Assembly (NCBI RefSeq): GCF_038396675.1
Contig: NC_088934.1
Coordinates: 9,126,501 to 9,190,500, forward strand
Length of the DNA: 64,000 nucleotides
Source of the DNA: Hydra vulgaris
Taxonomy: Eukaryota > Cnidaria > Hydrozoa > Anthoathecata > Hydridae
Direction of reading: 5' to 3'
In this document: piece by piece, positions 22,521 to 32,636 of the stretch
How the letters are laid out: every line of letters starts with the position of its first letter
Position numbering within the stretch: position 1 is the first letter of the stretch
Notes under the pieces: generated by a model
The model's input: only the letters and a program-made list of their open reading frames with translations
The model's database searches: none
What the model was told of the DNA's origin: nothing
Position numbers and translations under genes: made by a program

Positions 22521-23878
22521 TTATGCAATTGATTCTTTTATTCTGGACTCACTTGGAGCGCACTGCCACTCCAATCTTAAGAACTTATAAACATCATTGC
22601 AGTCTGCTTTATCAAAGTATACCCCTGAGGCCACAACTTCACAAACATTCTCATTATCGCAAGCCTCGCGCACTTTTTGCATTGTATTTGACTCATCTTG
22701 CGCGCAATTTTTATCTGTGGAAAGACCATGCGTGATACTATTTTTTTTACAAGTGTGGTCATCATCACGTCCCCAAAATGCACTTTTTATTTTAATTAAC
22801 TCATAAGGTCCATCACATTGTAACCACTCTTTTTGTCCTTGACAAGTCACACTACGGCGAACCTATAACCAAATAACCAAAAAATTAAAAAAATTGGCAT
22901 TTTAGTAATATAAAATCAAATTGTCAATTTGATTATAATGCAAATTTAAAACGCTTAAGCATTAAAGCAATAATTTAAAACAACCTTTCTTTTATCTCCT
23001 CAGGGGGTCGTCCATAAATTACGTCGCGCTCTACGGGGAGGGGAGGGATTAGTGGTTTTGTGACGACTCGGACAGGATTGTTACAAAAGGGTTACAATCT
23101 AGCGACATGGGAGAGGATGGGGGTCAAAAATGATCAAAAATCGTGTGACGTAGTTTATGGACAATCCCTAATCAATTTCAATCTGCCAATTTAATTATGA
23201 TGTAAATTTGAAACAATGTAAACATTAAAAGTATTAATTTAAGATAACCTTTCTTTTATCTCCTAAATCAGTTTCAGTCTCTGCAACTACAGTTTTTGCT
23301 TCACTTTTTTCAACTAAAGCTTCCATTTTACTATTTTCTTCTAGTTTTTCCATTTTTTGATTGCTTAAAGATTTTTTACCTTCAATATTGGCTTTTAGCG
23401 AAACGCTAGAGGTAGGTTTGCGCTGGATATCGTCACGTCGTCCAACTCCGCTACCTTCATGAGTTTCTTGTATATGATCACGAGCAGATAAAACACCAAG
23501 ACTTTCTCCTACAGAGTAAAATATATAATAAAAATGAAAAACTTGTTGATTAAATTTATAGGTAATATTAATTTTAAAGATAAATTTAAAAAGAAATGTT
23601 AACTTGCCTTCAAATTTCAAAAAAACCGTAAGTTTACCTGTTTCAGAAGAGCCGTCATTAACGAAGAACCCTAATGGAAGTTGTTCACTCCAATAAAGTC
23701 TCATTAGTTCTGCATCAGATTGCTCACGTTTACGTCGACGGTTTATATTATATGGCGAACAATTCTGTAAATTTATAATTAAATATAAATAGCTACTTGT
23801 AAATAAAAATAAAACTATTTTCACATTAGCATGTATTTTGTATAAGTTTCTATAGTTTTTTACTAAATATTTTTGCAT
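22521..23878 (-). CDS. Secreted SUEL-type lectin precursor, paralogue 2
   Basis: Model: exons 23638-23878, 23249-23508 and 22521-22862, introns of 129 and 386 bp, giving 280 residues. The first intron splits a Gly codon (phase 1); the second is phase 0, as at the matching position in paralogue 1. Residues 19-38 are hydrophobic, followed by R48-R-K-R51 (furin-type), a DAEL..YW..GFFVND block like that of paralogue 1, an EGSGVG motif (98-103), and a Lys/Glu-rich linker. The SUEL domain has eight cysteines, AFWGRDD, ACDNENVC and DCNDVYKFLRLEWQC, then SESRIK as in paralogue 1. The N-terminus is uncertain: an acceptor-like TTTACAG at 23765-23771 directly precedes the homologous region, so the true signal exon could lie elsewhere. 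The donor after AAAG (GTTATC) is weak. Confidence 0.8.
22915..23265. repeat. ~90-bp direct duplication in lectin gene 2 covering the exon 2 donor region
   Basis: Segment 22915-23001 and segment 23168-23265 share the order TCAATTT, TTATGATG/TTATAATGC, AAATTTAAA/AAATTTGAAA, AACATT/AGCATT, TTAATTTAAG/ATAATTTAAA and CCTTTCTTTTATCTCCT. The second copy includes the 3' end of coding exon 2 and its splice donor; the first is an intronic copy of that junction. A MITE lies between the copies. Confidence 0.75.
23003..23169. mobile_element. MITE in intron 2 of lectin gene 2 (GTCCATAAATTACGTC termini)
   Basis: The left end GGGGGTCGTCCATAAATTAC and the reverse complement of the right end, AGGGATTGTCCATAAACTAC, match over about 23 bases. 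The G-rich interior stands out from the intron. The ends resemble those of the element at 46284-46579. Boundaries are accurate to a few bases; target duplication is not clear. Confidence 0.75.
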
Positions 23879-24570
23879 AAGTTTGTTTTTAAATTGTTTT
23901 TTATAATTATAACTTTTTCAGGTCACAGTCTTTTTTTAAAAACAGATTAAGTGCAAACTTTTGTACTAGACTAACACGCATATTGCTGTTACCCAAATAA
24001 GAAAATTTATATCTTTTTCTGAAAATTAAAATAAAAATTAGTTAATTTCTGAAATTTAAAATTAAATTAGGCCTAAATTAGACATTTAATAACCACAATT
24101 CTCAACCGAAACTTCTACTACGCACATTACTTAATTTTTACCAATATTCAGTTTAAAAGTATGAATAGTACTAACACTGATACAGATGTTACGAATTCTG
24201 TATATTATAGGCCTGCACTCATTTTTCTTTATATCATCGTTATCGCTATGATAAATATCATGGCCAAAAGTTTGCTAACTTGACATACTCCTCAAACCAT
24301 TCAAAAAGATTACAAAAATAATCAGCTCAGGTATACCTTGCATTTCAGAGGTAATTTGAGAAGTTGCTATAAATAGATATAGCATAAAAAAACTCCAAAC
24401 TTATTAAAAATGATACATTCACTACAACTTGAACTTAAAGCGTGGTTTAAATTTAATGAGAATGATAATTATGTGGCTGTCTCTTTTAACGATACACGCT
24501 CCGAAACTAAATTCAGGGATTAATTAAAACACAACGACGAAAACAAAAAAATATTTAAAAGCTCTATGAA
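23879..24570. other. 5' flank of lectin gene 2; short open frame only
   Basis: A TATAAATAGATATAG motif at about 24369-24383 is followed on the plus strand by an ATG at 24413 opening a 37-residue frame (MIHSLQLELKAWFKFNENDN...), then a stop. This could be a small exon or chance. Nothing else was recognised. Confidence 0.3.
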
Positions 24571-24576
24571 TGACTG

Positions 24577-24645
24577 TGATGTGCGACACACATGTGATAC
24601 GCGATACATATGTGGTGTGCGACACACGTGTGATGTGCAACACAA
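24577..24645. repeat. Short GC-richer tandem repeat, TGTGATGTGCGACACACGTG
   Basis: About three and a half imperfect copies of a ~21-base unit rich in ACACGTGT/ACACATGT palindromes. It is unusual in composition for this region and contains E-box-like CACGTG/CATGTG cores. Confidence 0.7.
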
Positions 24646-24906
24646 TCTTTCTTAGTAAAAGATTAAGTCAAAGAAAGCTATGATATGCAAAGATTTATAC
24701 TTTATTAATACATTGCAATCACATTTGGGGTGGAGCAAACATTTTGTGGTGTGTTTGTTAACATGCTCAAAATAACGCAATTTTTTGCATAACATTCTTA
24801 TTTACAGAAGTGTCAAATTGTATATGATCAAGACATTTGGCATATTGAAACAGAAGTTCGCCTAAATTGAATTTTAGTCATAGTTTACCGACTTATAAGC
24901 TAATTA

Positions 24907-25408
24907 CAGTGGCGGATCCAGCATTTTTGATCTTTGAGATAGCTAACTTCCAGACATGGAGCTAACTCCAAGCATTTGTATGTTTATACTTATGTCAAAT
25001 AATGAGGGTTTGCAAAAAATTGCGATGATTGGACGATGATTGAAACAAAAAAGCCTCAAAACTTTTGCAACACCTGCCCCAAACGTGAGAGCAACAAGTT
25101 GATAAAATATTTTTTGTACTTTTCTAAATTAAAACTTATATTCATTGATAATTTTTAAGTTTCATAGTATTATCTCTGAGTGTTCAAAAATTATGATCAT
25201 ATACAGTTTAAACCCCCCTCAATTTGAGGGGGTTGTAATTTTTATATGATCATAATTTTGGGGCTTTTTTGTTTCCAGCTTCCAACCATCGCAATTTTTT
25301 GCAAACCCTCATTATTTTATATAAGTATAAACATATAAATGTTTGGAGTTAGCTTCATGTCTGGAAGTTAGCTATCTCAAAGATCAAAAAATGCTGGATC
25401 TGCCACTG
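24907..25408. mobile_element. Foldback element, 502 bp, 5-bp target duplication AATTA
   Basis: The arms are inverted copies over at least 120 bases each, starting CAGTGGCGGATCCAGCATTT and ending in its complement CCACTG. AATTA occurs at 24902-24906 and 25409-25413. The centre holds a second palindrome around CCCCCCTCAATTTGAGGGGG between inverted ATTATGATCATATA segments. No coding capacity. A second, diverged copy is at 57506-58000. Confidence 0.85.
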
Positions 25409-25413
25409 AATTA

Positions 25414-26540
25414 GACAACCACGTAAAAATCATAAGCAGTTGTCAGAAATAGTATTGAAAAAAATTTGACGTTATTTATTATAATGTTTTGCACTATTTA
25501 ACAAACCGATTCAGTAAACAGATTTTTATAAAAAACATCAACAAAAAAAGACGTTTGCTTTTCTACTTATGATTGCGTTTTTTTCCGTTGCACTTCATCG
25601 GTCTAAAAAAATCTCCTCGTATCTCAAAAAATCTACCTCGTATCTCAAAAAATGCAACTATGTGGTTTCAATACTTTTAAACTGCGATTCAGCTTAAGCA
25701 TCTTCGTTTAAAAACAAAAAAAAAAATTAAAGATTGGGAAAAATATAGTAATTTCGAGTTGTATTGAACTTTGAAATTTTATTATTCTAAGTTTTAATCA
25801 TAGCATCAGTTTATTTTTTTTTTGCTGAATACCCTAATTTTTTGAGATATATGGTAATGACCGACAATTTGCTGAGTTTTATCTAAAGCTTTGCTGAATT
25901 CAGTTTTTTATTTTTTTAATGGGCGAGTCTTTTTTTGACACGTTTAAAAAACGCCAACAAGAAAGTTAGCAATTTTGGTGTTTAGAACAAATTGATATTA
26001 CATATTTTAAATTATGTAAAGGTTTCTTTAAATTTTAAATTTAAATAATAAAATTACAGAGTTTTACTTTTGTCGCATTTAATCTTATGCATACCTTAGA
26101 TGTTGTAAAAACGTTGTTTTTTGGTTCTCTGCACGTAATCCTTTTTATAGACCTAATATTAGATTGTAAACTTGTTATGGTAGAAGAATGGTGTTGACTG
26201 CAAATAATTTTTGTATAGATACCAAACAATTTTAGGAGCGTTTAACACCGTGCTTGTTAATTATGTTCTGTTTGCCTTGATTTTCTGAAAATCCAACTTT
26301 GTCAAAGTTCCATATATTGCACAAAACACTGAAATGTTTGGTTATTTTGTCTTTTGAACAAAACAAAAAAAATCACTGAAATACTGCCAACTACTTTGAC
26401 GCTTAATTCATCAACTTTTTGGTGGAAATATATGAAGTTAATTTTCAGAAACAAAATAACCCCTATTCTGATGACGTCTGCAAGCGTTCTGTCAAATCCA
26501 AGATAGACTAAACTAATCTACGCTGTACTTAGCAAAGATA
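25414..26540. other. AT-rich spacer
   Basis: A small direct repeat of CCTCGTATCTCAAAAAATCT/G lies at 25615-25652. No gene supported. Confidence 0.4.
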
Positions 26541-28231
26541 GAGGAGAGTGGGGTATTGGCGAACAGCTAACCGGGACACCAGTTATATGAAATTGACAAA
26601 CAGCTAACCTAACACCAGTTATATGAAATTGATCACATTTATTGCTTACCAATTCGTCTAACTATTTAGTCCCAAACCCTCAAAAATAATTTTTATAAAT
26701 CTTATTATATAATAAAAATTTAGAGCAAAAATAAAACTATTGGTATTTGGAATTACCATACGTACGTGAGGTAATTCCGAACACACCGTGGGTAAGCACA
26801 AACACAGTTGTGTAATAACAAATAAAATGCTAATAGTTAAGTGCAAAAATTATACTTTGTAACAACAAGAACAAGTGGAGTAATTTTATATCCATAGTAG
26901 AGGTTTTATATTCATGTTACCTGATACGGTGTACCAGGAAACATCTTTAAGATTATTGAATCTTTCCGTACCAATCGTAGTATAAATGTTGTCCTCGATG
27001 GACAGCACTCTTCTTCATATCATGTAACATCAGGGGTTCCTCAAGATTTTATTCTTGGCCCTTTACTCTTTTTAATTAACTTTAACTATCTTCCAGAAAT
27101 TCTCACATCTAAGATGGCATTGTTCGTGATGATGCTACCATTTATTCTGGTCTTAAGAAGAAGCTAAAACTCTCTAGTTGCTTAGAGGGGGCATTTGAGC
27201 TTGAAAAGGATCTCACTTCTGCTATAGCATGGGGCTCTCATTGGCTGGTTAACTTTAACTCAGATAAAACTAAATGTTTTTCTGCTAATCGTTATCGCAA
27301 TAATCAAGATCTTCCTATATTTATAAACGGTAATGTACTTGATAAATCATCTACCCTTCACCTTTTAGGATTTACTCTTACTCGCAATCTTTCTAGAAAA
27401 CCATATATTAAATCAATTGCAAAATAGCATTTGCTAGGGTTGCATCTCTTTATCGTCCTCGCCTCTTTCTTACTCACGATTCTATTCTTAATCTTTACAA
27501 ATCTTAAATCCGTCCTTGTATAGAATACTGTTGCTATATCTGGGGCGGATCTTCCAACGATTCTCTTTCTCTTTTAGATAAGGTGCAAAAACGCATTGTA
27601 AACACAGTTGGACCTGCTCTTGCAGCCAACCTCCAACTATTATTACATCGTCGTAGTGGGCACCGCTCTGAATAGCTAGCGTTTCATGTGCCATTTACTA
27701 AAATTCATTCTCATATTACTCGTCATTCAATTAAGTGTCATCCTTTTTCTGTGGCTGTTCCTAAGTGCTCCAAAAACTTTTATTCGTCTAGTTTTTTTTC
27801 TCGTACATCATTTCTTCAGAATTCGATCCCTTCATCTTGTTTTCCTGATTCATATAATTTGCAATCTTTCAAGTCATCTGTCAATCGTTATCTTACTCTA
27901 TAAACTTCATCTTTTCTCTTCCGGTAACTTCAACTCTAATAGCGGTTGCTTGCAGATTTTTTGGAAGTGAAGATGTAAAAAAAAAAAAAAAAAAAAAATA
28001 GTTGCAACAGAAATGTTACGCAAGATAAAGGTTGCATAAAATTATCAGAAAAAAATAAGGAAATATTATTGTGAACAACAATCGTAGCTTCGTTACACTA
28101 CTGCACGTCTGGAACTTAGAATGGGATATCCTCACAGCAGGTAAAAAGAAATTGTCAAATATTTTTTTCTAATATGCTATTTTGTCAATGTTCGGAGTTA
28201 TCCGCATTTGCTATTACCCCACTCTTCCCTA
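26541..28231. mobile_element. DNA transposon remnant with GAGTGGGGTA termini, containing a LINE
   Basis: The left end GAGGAGAGTGGGGTATTGGC and the reverse complement of the right end, AGGGAAGAGTGGGGTAATAG, form imperfect terminal inverted repeats of about 24 bases. Nearly all the internal space is occupied by the LINE copy at 26940-27999. No transposase of its own is visible. Confidence 0.6.
26940..27999 (+). pseudogene. LINE reverse transcriptase 3' half with poly-A tail
   Basis: Reading frames, with shifts, give VVLDGQHSSSYHVTSGVPQ, ILGPLLFLINFNYLPEI, a DDATIYSGLK catalytic box (near 27127-27156), SHWLVNFNSDKTKCFS, LLGFTLTRNLS, a PCIEYCCYIWG-like block and a C-terminal LW region. It ends in a pure A run of about 23 bases (27976-27998). 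The block order and 3' poly-A tail are diagnostic of a 5'-truncated non-LTR retrotransposon (Jockey/CR1 type). It is broken by at least one shift before the catalytic box and by stops around 27425 and 27508. Confidence 0.85.
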
Positions 28232-28905
28232 GCTATATCTTTATACTGCGAACTTTAGTAGCCTTTAGTATGTCACGTGCCTCAAAAGCTTTACTGCACA
28301 ATACTTCAATACGCCTTTTTGATTTTTTCTACTGAGATTTGCAATTGCTCTTCAGAGTATTTTGTTTAGGTCTTACAAATGTAAGTACGAATCATTTTTG
28401 TTTAAAAATATTTTTAAATTAACGTACAAGTTAATAGTTAACTATTAACTAGTTCGGCTATTTTAATGCAAAGTGCGAACAGTTAGCTTATTTATTCTTC
28501 CTTAAATTAATTTTAATTTCAAGAGTTTAATTTCGAAAAAATATTCTTTTTTAATAGATTTTTCAATAATTTATTTCAATAATTACTTTATATTAATAAC
28601 GTTTACACCTTTTAAAAAAGCGAAAAGTTCTCTTCAAAACAGTGCAACTTTTTTTAAAAAGATTTTTTGTTTTAGGTTTCAATAAACAATAAAAGAAACT
28701 AAACTGCTAAACCGTTCAATTTTTTGTATGTTTATTCCAATTTACTTAACTTAGAAAAGTCATTTGAGTCTGGGGTATTTAACCTTTATAAGTGGTAGAT
28801 TCCAAAAAAAAACTTATCTAAAAAATAATAAAGTTAAGTTTATTCATTAGAAAAAAATTTAAGTAGAAAAAAAGCTAAAACTTTTAAATTTTTAATTAAT
28901 TATAT
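28232..28905. other. AT-rich spacer
   Basis: No gene or clear repeat. A small TTAACT/AGTTAA symmetry occurs near 28430-28451. Confidence 0.35.
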
Positions 28906-29026
28906 TAGAACGTTCGTTAAACGTCCGTCGGTCGTCTTAGAACGTCCAATGCCCACTTTAATTTTTCATTATAATACAATATTATAAAAATAATTTTTGA
29001 AGATCATTTTCATTTTAAAACAATTA

Positions 29027-29768
29027 TTAAAATTTACTTATGATTAGTATATAAAAGTAAAATTTTTCAATGCTATGATTAATATATCTGTGATATTTGG
29101 AAAAGCGAGTCCAATTGAAATACTAAAAATAAAAACAAAAACACTTCATAATCCATAGATAAATAAAACACTTATAAAGTCCTCCAATATCAAACAAAAA
29201 CTATATAATAAATTTTCAATGAAATATCTGAAAACATCAGAAGACACATTAATGTAGGATAGACGGTAGAGCAATGCTATTTCAGCAGTTTTATTATATA
29301 CCATATATCATATATGTAATGCATATGTATGGTATGCAATTTGGATAAATCCTAAATAAAACTACCTTTAGTAACCCAGAGGGCATTGGACGTCCTAAGA
29401 CGTCTAATTTTAAAACAATAATTAAAATATACTTATTTAAAGGAACGGAGATTACCTGCCAAAATATCATTTTGCGGTTTGCATATATGATTATCATGGT
29501 TATTCGATGCTTTACGGCAACTTACTATAATTATTGGATATTCCTAAAGCATCAAATTACGTAAGCAATTACGTAAGCATTTACGTAAGCAATACTAAAG
29601 CATCAAGCTACGTAAAGTTTAAGTAACTTTAATTTAGATCAAAATAATCTTTGATAAATTACGAATTTGGAAAAAAAATTGGACTCGCTTTTCCAAATAT
29701 CACAGATATATTAATCATAGCATTAAAAAATTTTATTTTTATATACGAATCATAAGCAAATTTTAATA
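29027..29768. mobile_element. Inverted-repeat element, ~90-bp arms
   Basis: The segment 29027-29118 (containing CTATGATTAATATATCTGTG and GGAAAAGCGAGTCCAATT) is an inverted copy of about 29678-29767. Between and around them lie copies of an ACGTC-rich motif (CATTGGACGTCCTAAGACGT at 29390-29409; inverted CTTAGAACGTCCAATG at 28941-28956). It may extend left to about 28905. No coding content. Confidence 0.7.
29569..29625. repeat. Tandem ACGTAAGCA repeat
   Basis: Variants of TTACGTAAGCA recur five times in 60 bases inside the inverted-repeat element. Confidence 0.6.
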
Positions 29769-30101
29769 ATCAATCATTTTTAATTACTTCAATATTTTTT
29801 AAAAAGATATACAAAGTATATCACTGAGAGCAAACATTTCGAATAAAATTTGTTTTTCCTAATTGTTTATAAAAGTTGTTTAATGCCATATTTCATTAAT
29901 GCAAAACGTTTATGAACAACTAAAGTCAATGATCTCATCAAGTCCAAGTTCAATTACAATAAATTCGTATTCAGATTGACGATCATTTACCATTATTGAT
30001 CTCAGACAAATTTTAAAAATCTTCAGTCTACCAAAACTATTCTCATTAGTAACAAATGTATGAAAAACTTCAATAGCATGAAGATGAAAGTATTCATTTA
30101 A

Positions 30102-30226
30102 AATCTAATGATTTATATAAGTTTATAAGCTTTAACTTATAAATTTATATAAATCATTGGATTTATATAAATTTTTTATATATTGCCGGGTGGCAATATA
30201 TAAAAAATTTATATATTGCCACCCGG
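30102..30226. repeat. Three overlapping palindromes
   Basis: Palindrome 1 (30102-30163) has ~29-base arms around TTTA with a few mismatches. Palindrome 2 (30164-30214) is centred on GCCGGGTGGC. Palindrome 3 (30187-30226) pairs CCGGGTGGCAATATATAAA with its complement. Palindromes 2 and 3 share a middle segment, so they are alternative hairpins. Confidence 0.85.
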
Positions 30227-30415
30227 ATATCAGAAGATTCTTGGTAAGTCGGCTACCGCGGACTGCCATAATAAAAGTTATTTTATTTTCAGTTAGGCTA
30301 TAAGCTATAAGCTAGTCTAACATCTGCCGGCAAATTATATTAATTTTTGCAGCCATTTTGAACGGGTCGGAAGTCGCTTTACTCAGTTATGCCATATATT
30401 TTAACGAGTTAGAAA

Positions 30416-30707
<292 letters not shown>

Positions 30708-31137
30708 CCAAATAAAATAACTCAAAAAAAGATTAACAATTATTACATACATATATACACACCTGGTAGATTCGGGTATTTTGAGCACCTTAACCAAAAA
30801 TTAAAATATTTTCAAAAATAATTATGCTGGATTCAAAATTTTTGAAAATAAACAAATCTTAAGGGACCAATACTCATGATCCACATAGATATTTGGGCAT
30901 CAGAAATTTTTTCTTAAAAATACAGAGGTTTTAAAAAAGTAACAAACGTGCTCATATTACCCAGACCACTATTTAATATGAGTACTTTAAATTAACTCCA
31001 AAAAATTAGCATTAATTAAGATAAAAAATATCATTCTGACAATTAGAACTAATTTGTGGAATATAATGATTTGTTATTGACAAAACTTATCATTCAAAAG
31101 ATTAAATTTTATAACACTTTTTATTGAAACAATATTA

Positions 31138-32636
31138 CAGGGTCGTCCACAGTTATTTTCGTCGCGTCCATAATTATTTTCGTCGCGTCCATAATTATTT
31201 TCGTCACGTCCATAATTATTTTCGTCGCGTCCACAGTTATTTTCGCCGCGTCCATAATTATTTTCATATTTCAACAATATAATTTCTCAAAATATTATCT
31301 TTAAAAAATATTACAAAAGAATTTTTTAAATAAGCATTAATTGCTTAAACTACAAGTTCTAAAGTAGAATAAAGTTTAAATATTTTAAAGAATAAAAATA
31401 ACAAGTTATGACAGATTCAAATACATATAATCAAGAATCAAATTTTAATGAAATAGTTGAGTTAGAGAGGCAAATCAATGGTCGTGCTTCTTATAAGAAA
31501 GCAACTATTGAAAGCATTGAAACAATAAAGAGGATGGTAGCTAATAAAGAAAAAAACGTTGATATTTCACAAGCTACTGGGCTTTCTTTAAGAACAGTCC
31601 AAAATTGGGTAATGAAACTTTCAAATAATCCCGATGCTAAACCAAAAAAACGTGGACCTGTTGCGAAGATTAATACTGACCGTAGAAGAGAAATTGAACT
31701 GTTTGTATCGGCAAATGATGAAACCGGTTTTAACCTTCATCAATCAAGACATCATGGATATGCATTAAGTGGGATTACACCTTATATCACTGTACCAACA
31801 CAAAGGAGAAGAAATATAAGCCTTATATGTGCTATTTCCGTAGAAGGTATTATATCATTTCAAATGAAAGTAGGATCTTTTGATGCTGTCAGTACGAAAG
31901 AATGGATTGAAAATTCATTGATTCCAGCCCTAAATAATCGAAGGTATATTATCATTATGGATAATGCTCGATTTCATCATTCAGCTATTGTAACTTCTGC
32001 AATTCAAAATGGAATGTGTGTTGTTCACTTTCTCCCACCCTATAGTCCGCAACTTAATCCCATTGAAGAGCTTTTTGGGGTAATAAAAAATAGATACAAT
32101 AGAATTATTCCAAGACCAGCAACAACGGGGGATATGGAAATGGAAATATCAAATATTCTTTTAACATCTCGTAATAAATCACTACAAGGATTTTATACAC
32201 ATGCGTGAATGGGTAGTAAGAGGAATCCAACGGAATGAATTCATTTAAATGAAATTTATTGACTATCTTATATCTTTATTTACATCTTTGCATTTACATC
32301 TTTGTATTTATATCTTCATTTACTTATTTTTATTTTTTCACATTCAAACTGTAAAATTTTTATTAAAATAGTATACGTATATTTTATCTAAAAACGTGTT
32401 TTGAGTGAATCTAAACCTATAACACTTTTTAAATTAAACTGATAGATTTGTTTCATTTTCTAAGCAATAAAAAAATCTTTTACAATATCAAATAATTTTA
32501 AACGCGACGAAAATAATTATGGACGCGGCGAAAATAACTGTGGACGCGACGAAAATAATTATTGACGTGACGAAAATAATTATGGACGCGACGAAAATAA
32601 TTATGGACGCGACGAAAATAACTGTGGACGACCCTG
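31138..32636 (+). mobile_element. Tc1/mariner-type transposon, 1499 bp, with repeat-built terminal inverted repeats
   Basis: The element is bounded by CAGGGTCGTCCACAG and its complement, with TA on both sides (31136-31137 and 32637-32638). Each terminal inverted repeat is about 127 bases and consists of roughly six head-to-tail 21-base units of the type GTCCATAATTATTTTCGTCG. The two ends agree unit by unit (second-to-last unit with GCCGC, fourth with GTCAC). A TA duplication and the DDE gene inside assign it to the IS630-Tc1-mariner superfamily. It lies within the element 30765-33264. Confidence 0.95.
31408..32208 (+). CDS. Tc1/mariner DDE transposase, internally shortened
   Basis: An intact 266-residue frame. 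Residues ~30-80 look like a helix-turn-helix (SLRTVQNWVMKL). The catalytic part follows: NDETGFNLHQSR (first Asp), IIIMDNARFHHS (second Asp) and FLPPYSPQLNPIEELFGVIK (final Glu), with 34 residues between the last two, i.e. DD34E. Family members are usually about 340 residues. Here the DNA-binding part (TDRRREIELFV) runs directly into the first catalytic block, so roughly 70-90 residues that normally carry a second DNA-binding helix set and a linker are absent. The deletion is in frame and no stop was introduced. It lies between the repeat-built termini. Activity is doubtful because of the missing segment. Confidence 0.9.
   Translation: MTDSNTYNQESNFNEIVELERQINGRASYKKATIESIETIKRMVANKEKNVDISQATGLSLRTVQNWVMKLSNNPDAKPKKRGPVAKINTDRRREIELFVSANDETGFNLHQSRHHGYALSGITPYITVPTQRRRNISLICAISVEGIISFQMKVGSFDAVSTKEWIENSLIPALNNRRYIIIMDNARFHHSAIVTSAIQNGMCVVHFLPPYSPQLNPIEELFGVIKNRYNRIIPRPATTGDMEMEISNILLTSRNKSLQGFYTHA

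Noticed and set aside
27488-27694. Minus-strand 68-residue frame
   Set aside because: Shadow of the plus-strand LINE reverse transcriptase.
31074-31277. NNYGRDE repeat peptide on the minus strand
   Set aside because: It is a translation of the 21-bp units forming the terminal repeat of the Tc1/mariner element; the opposite terminus gives a similar artefact.
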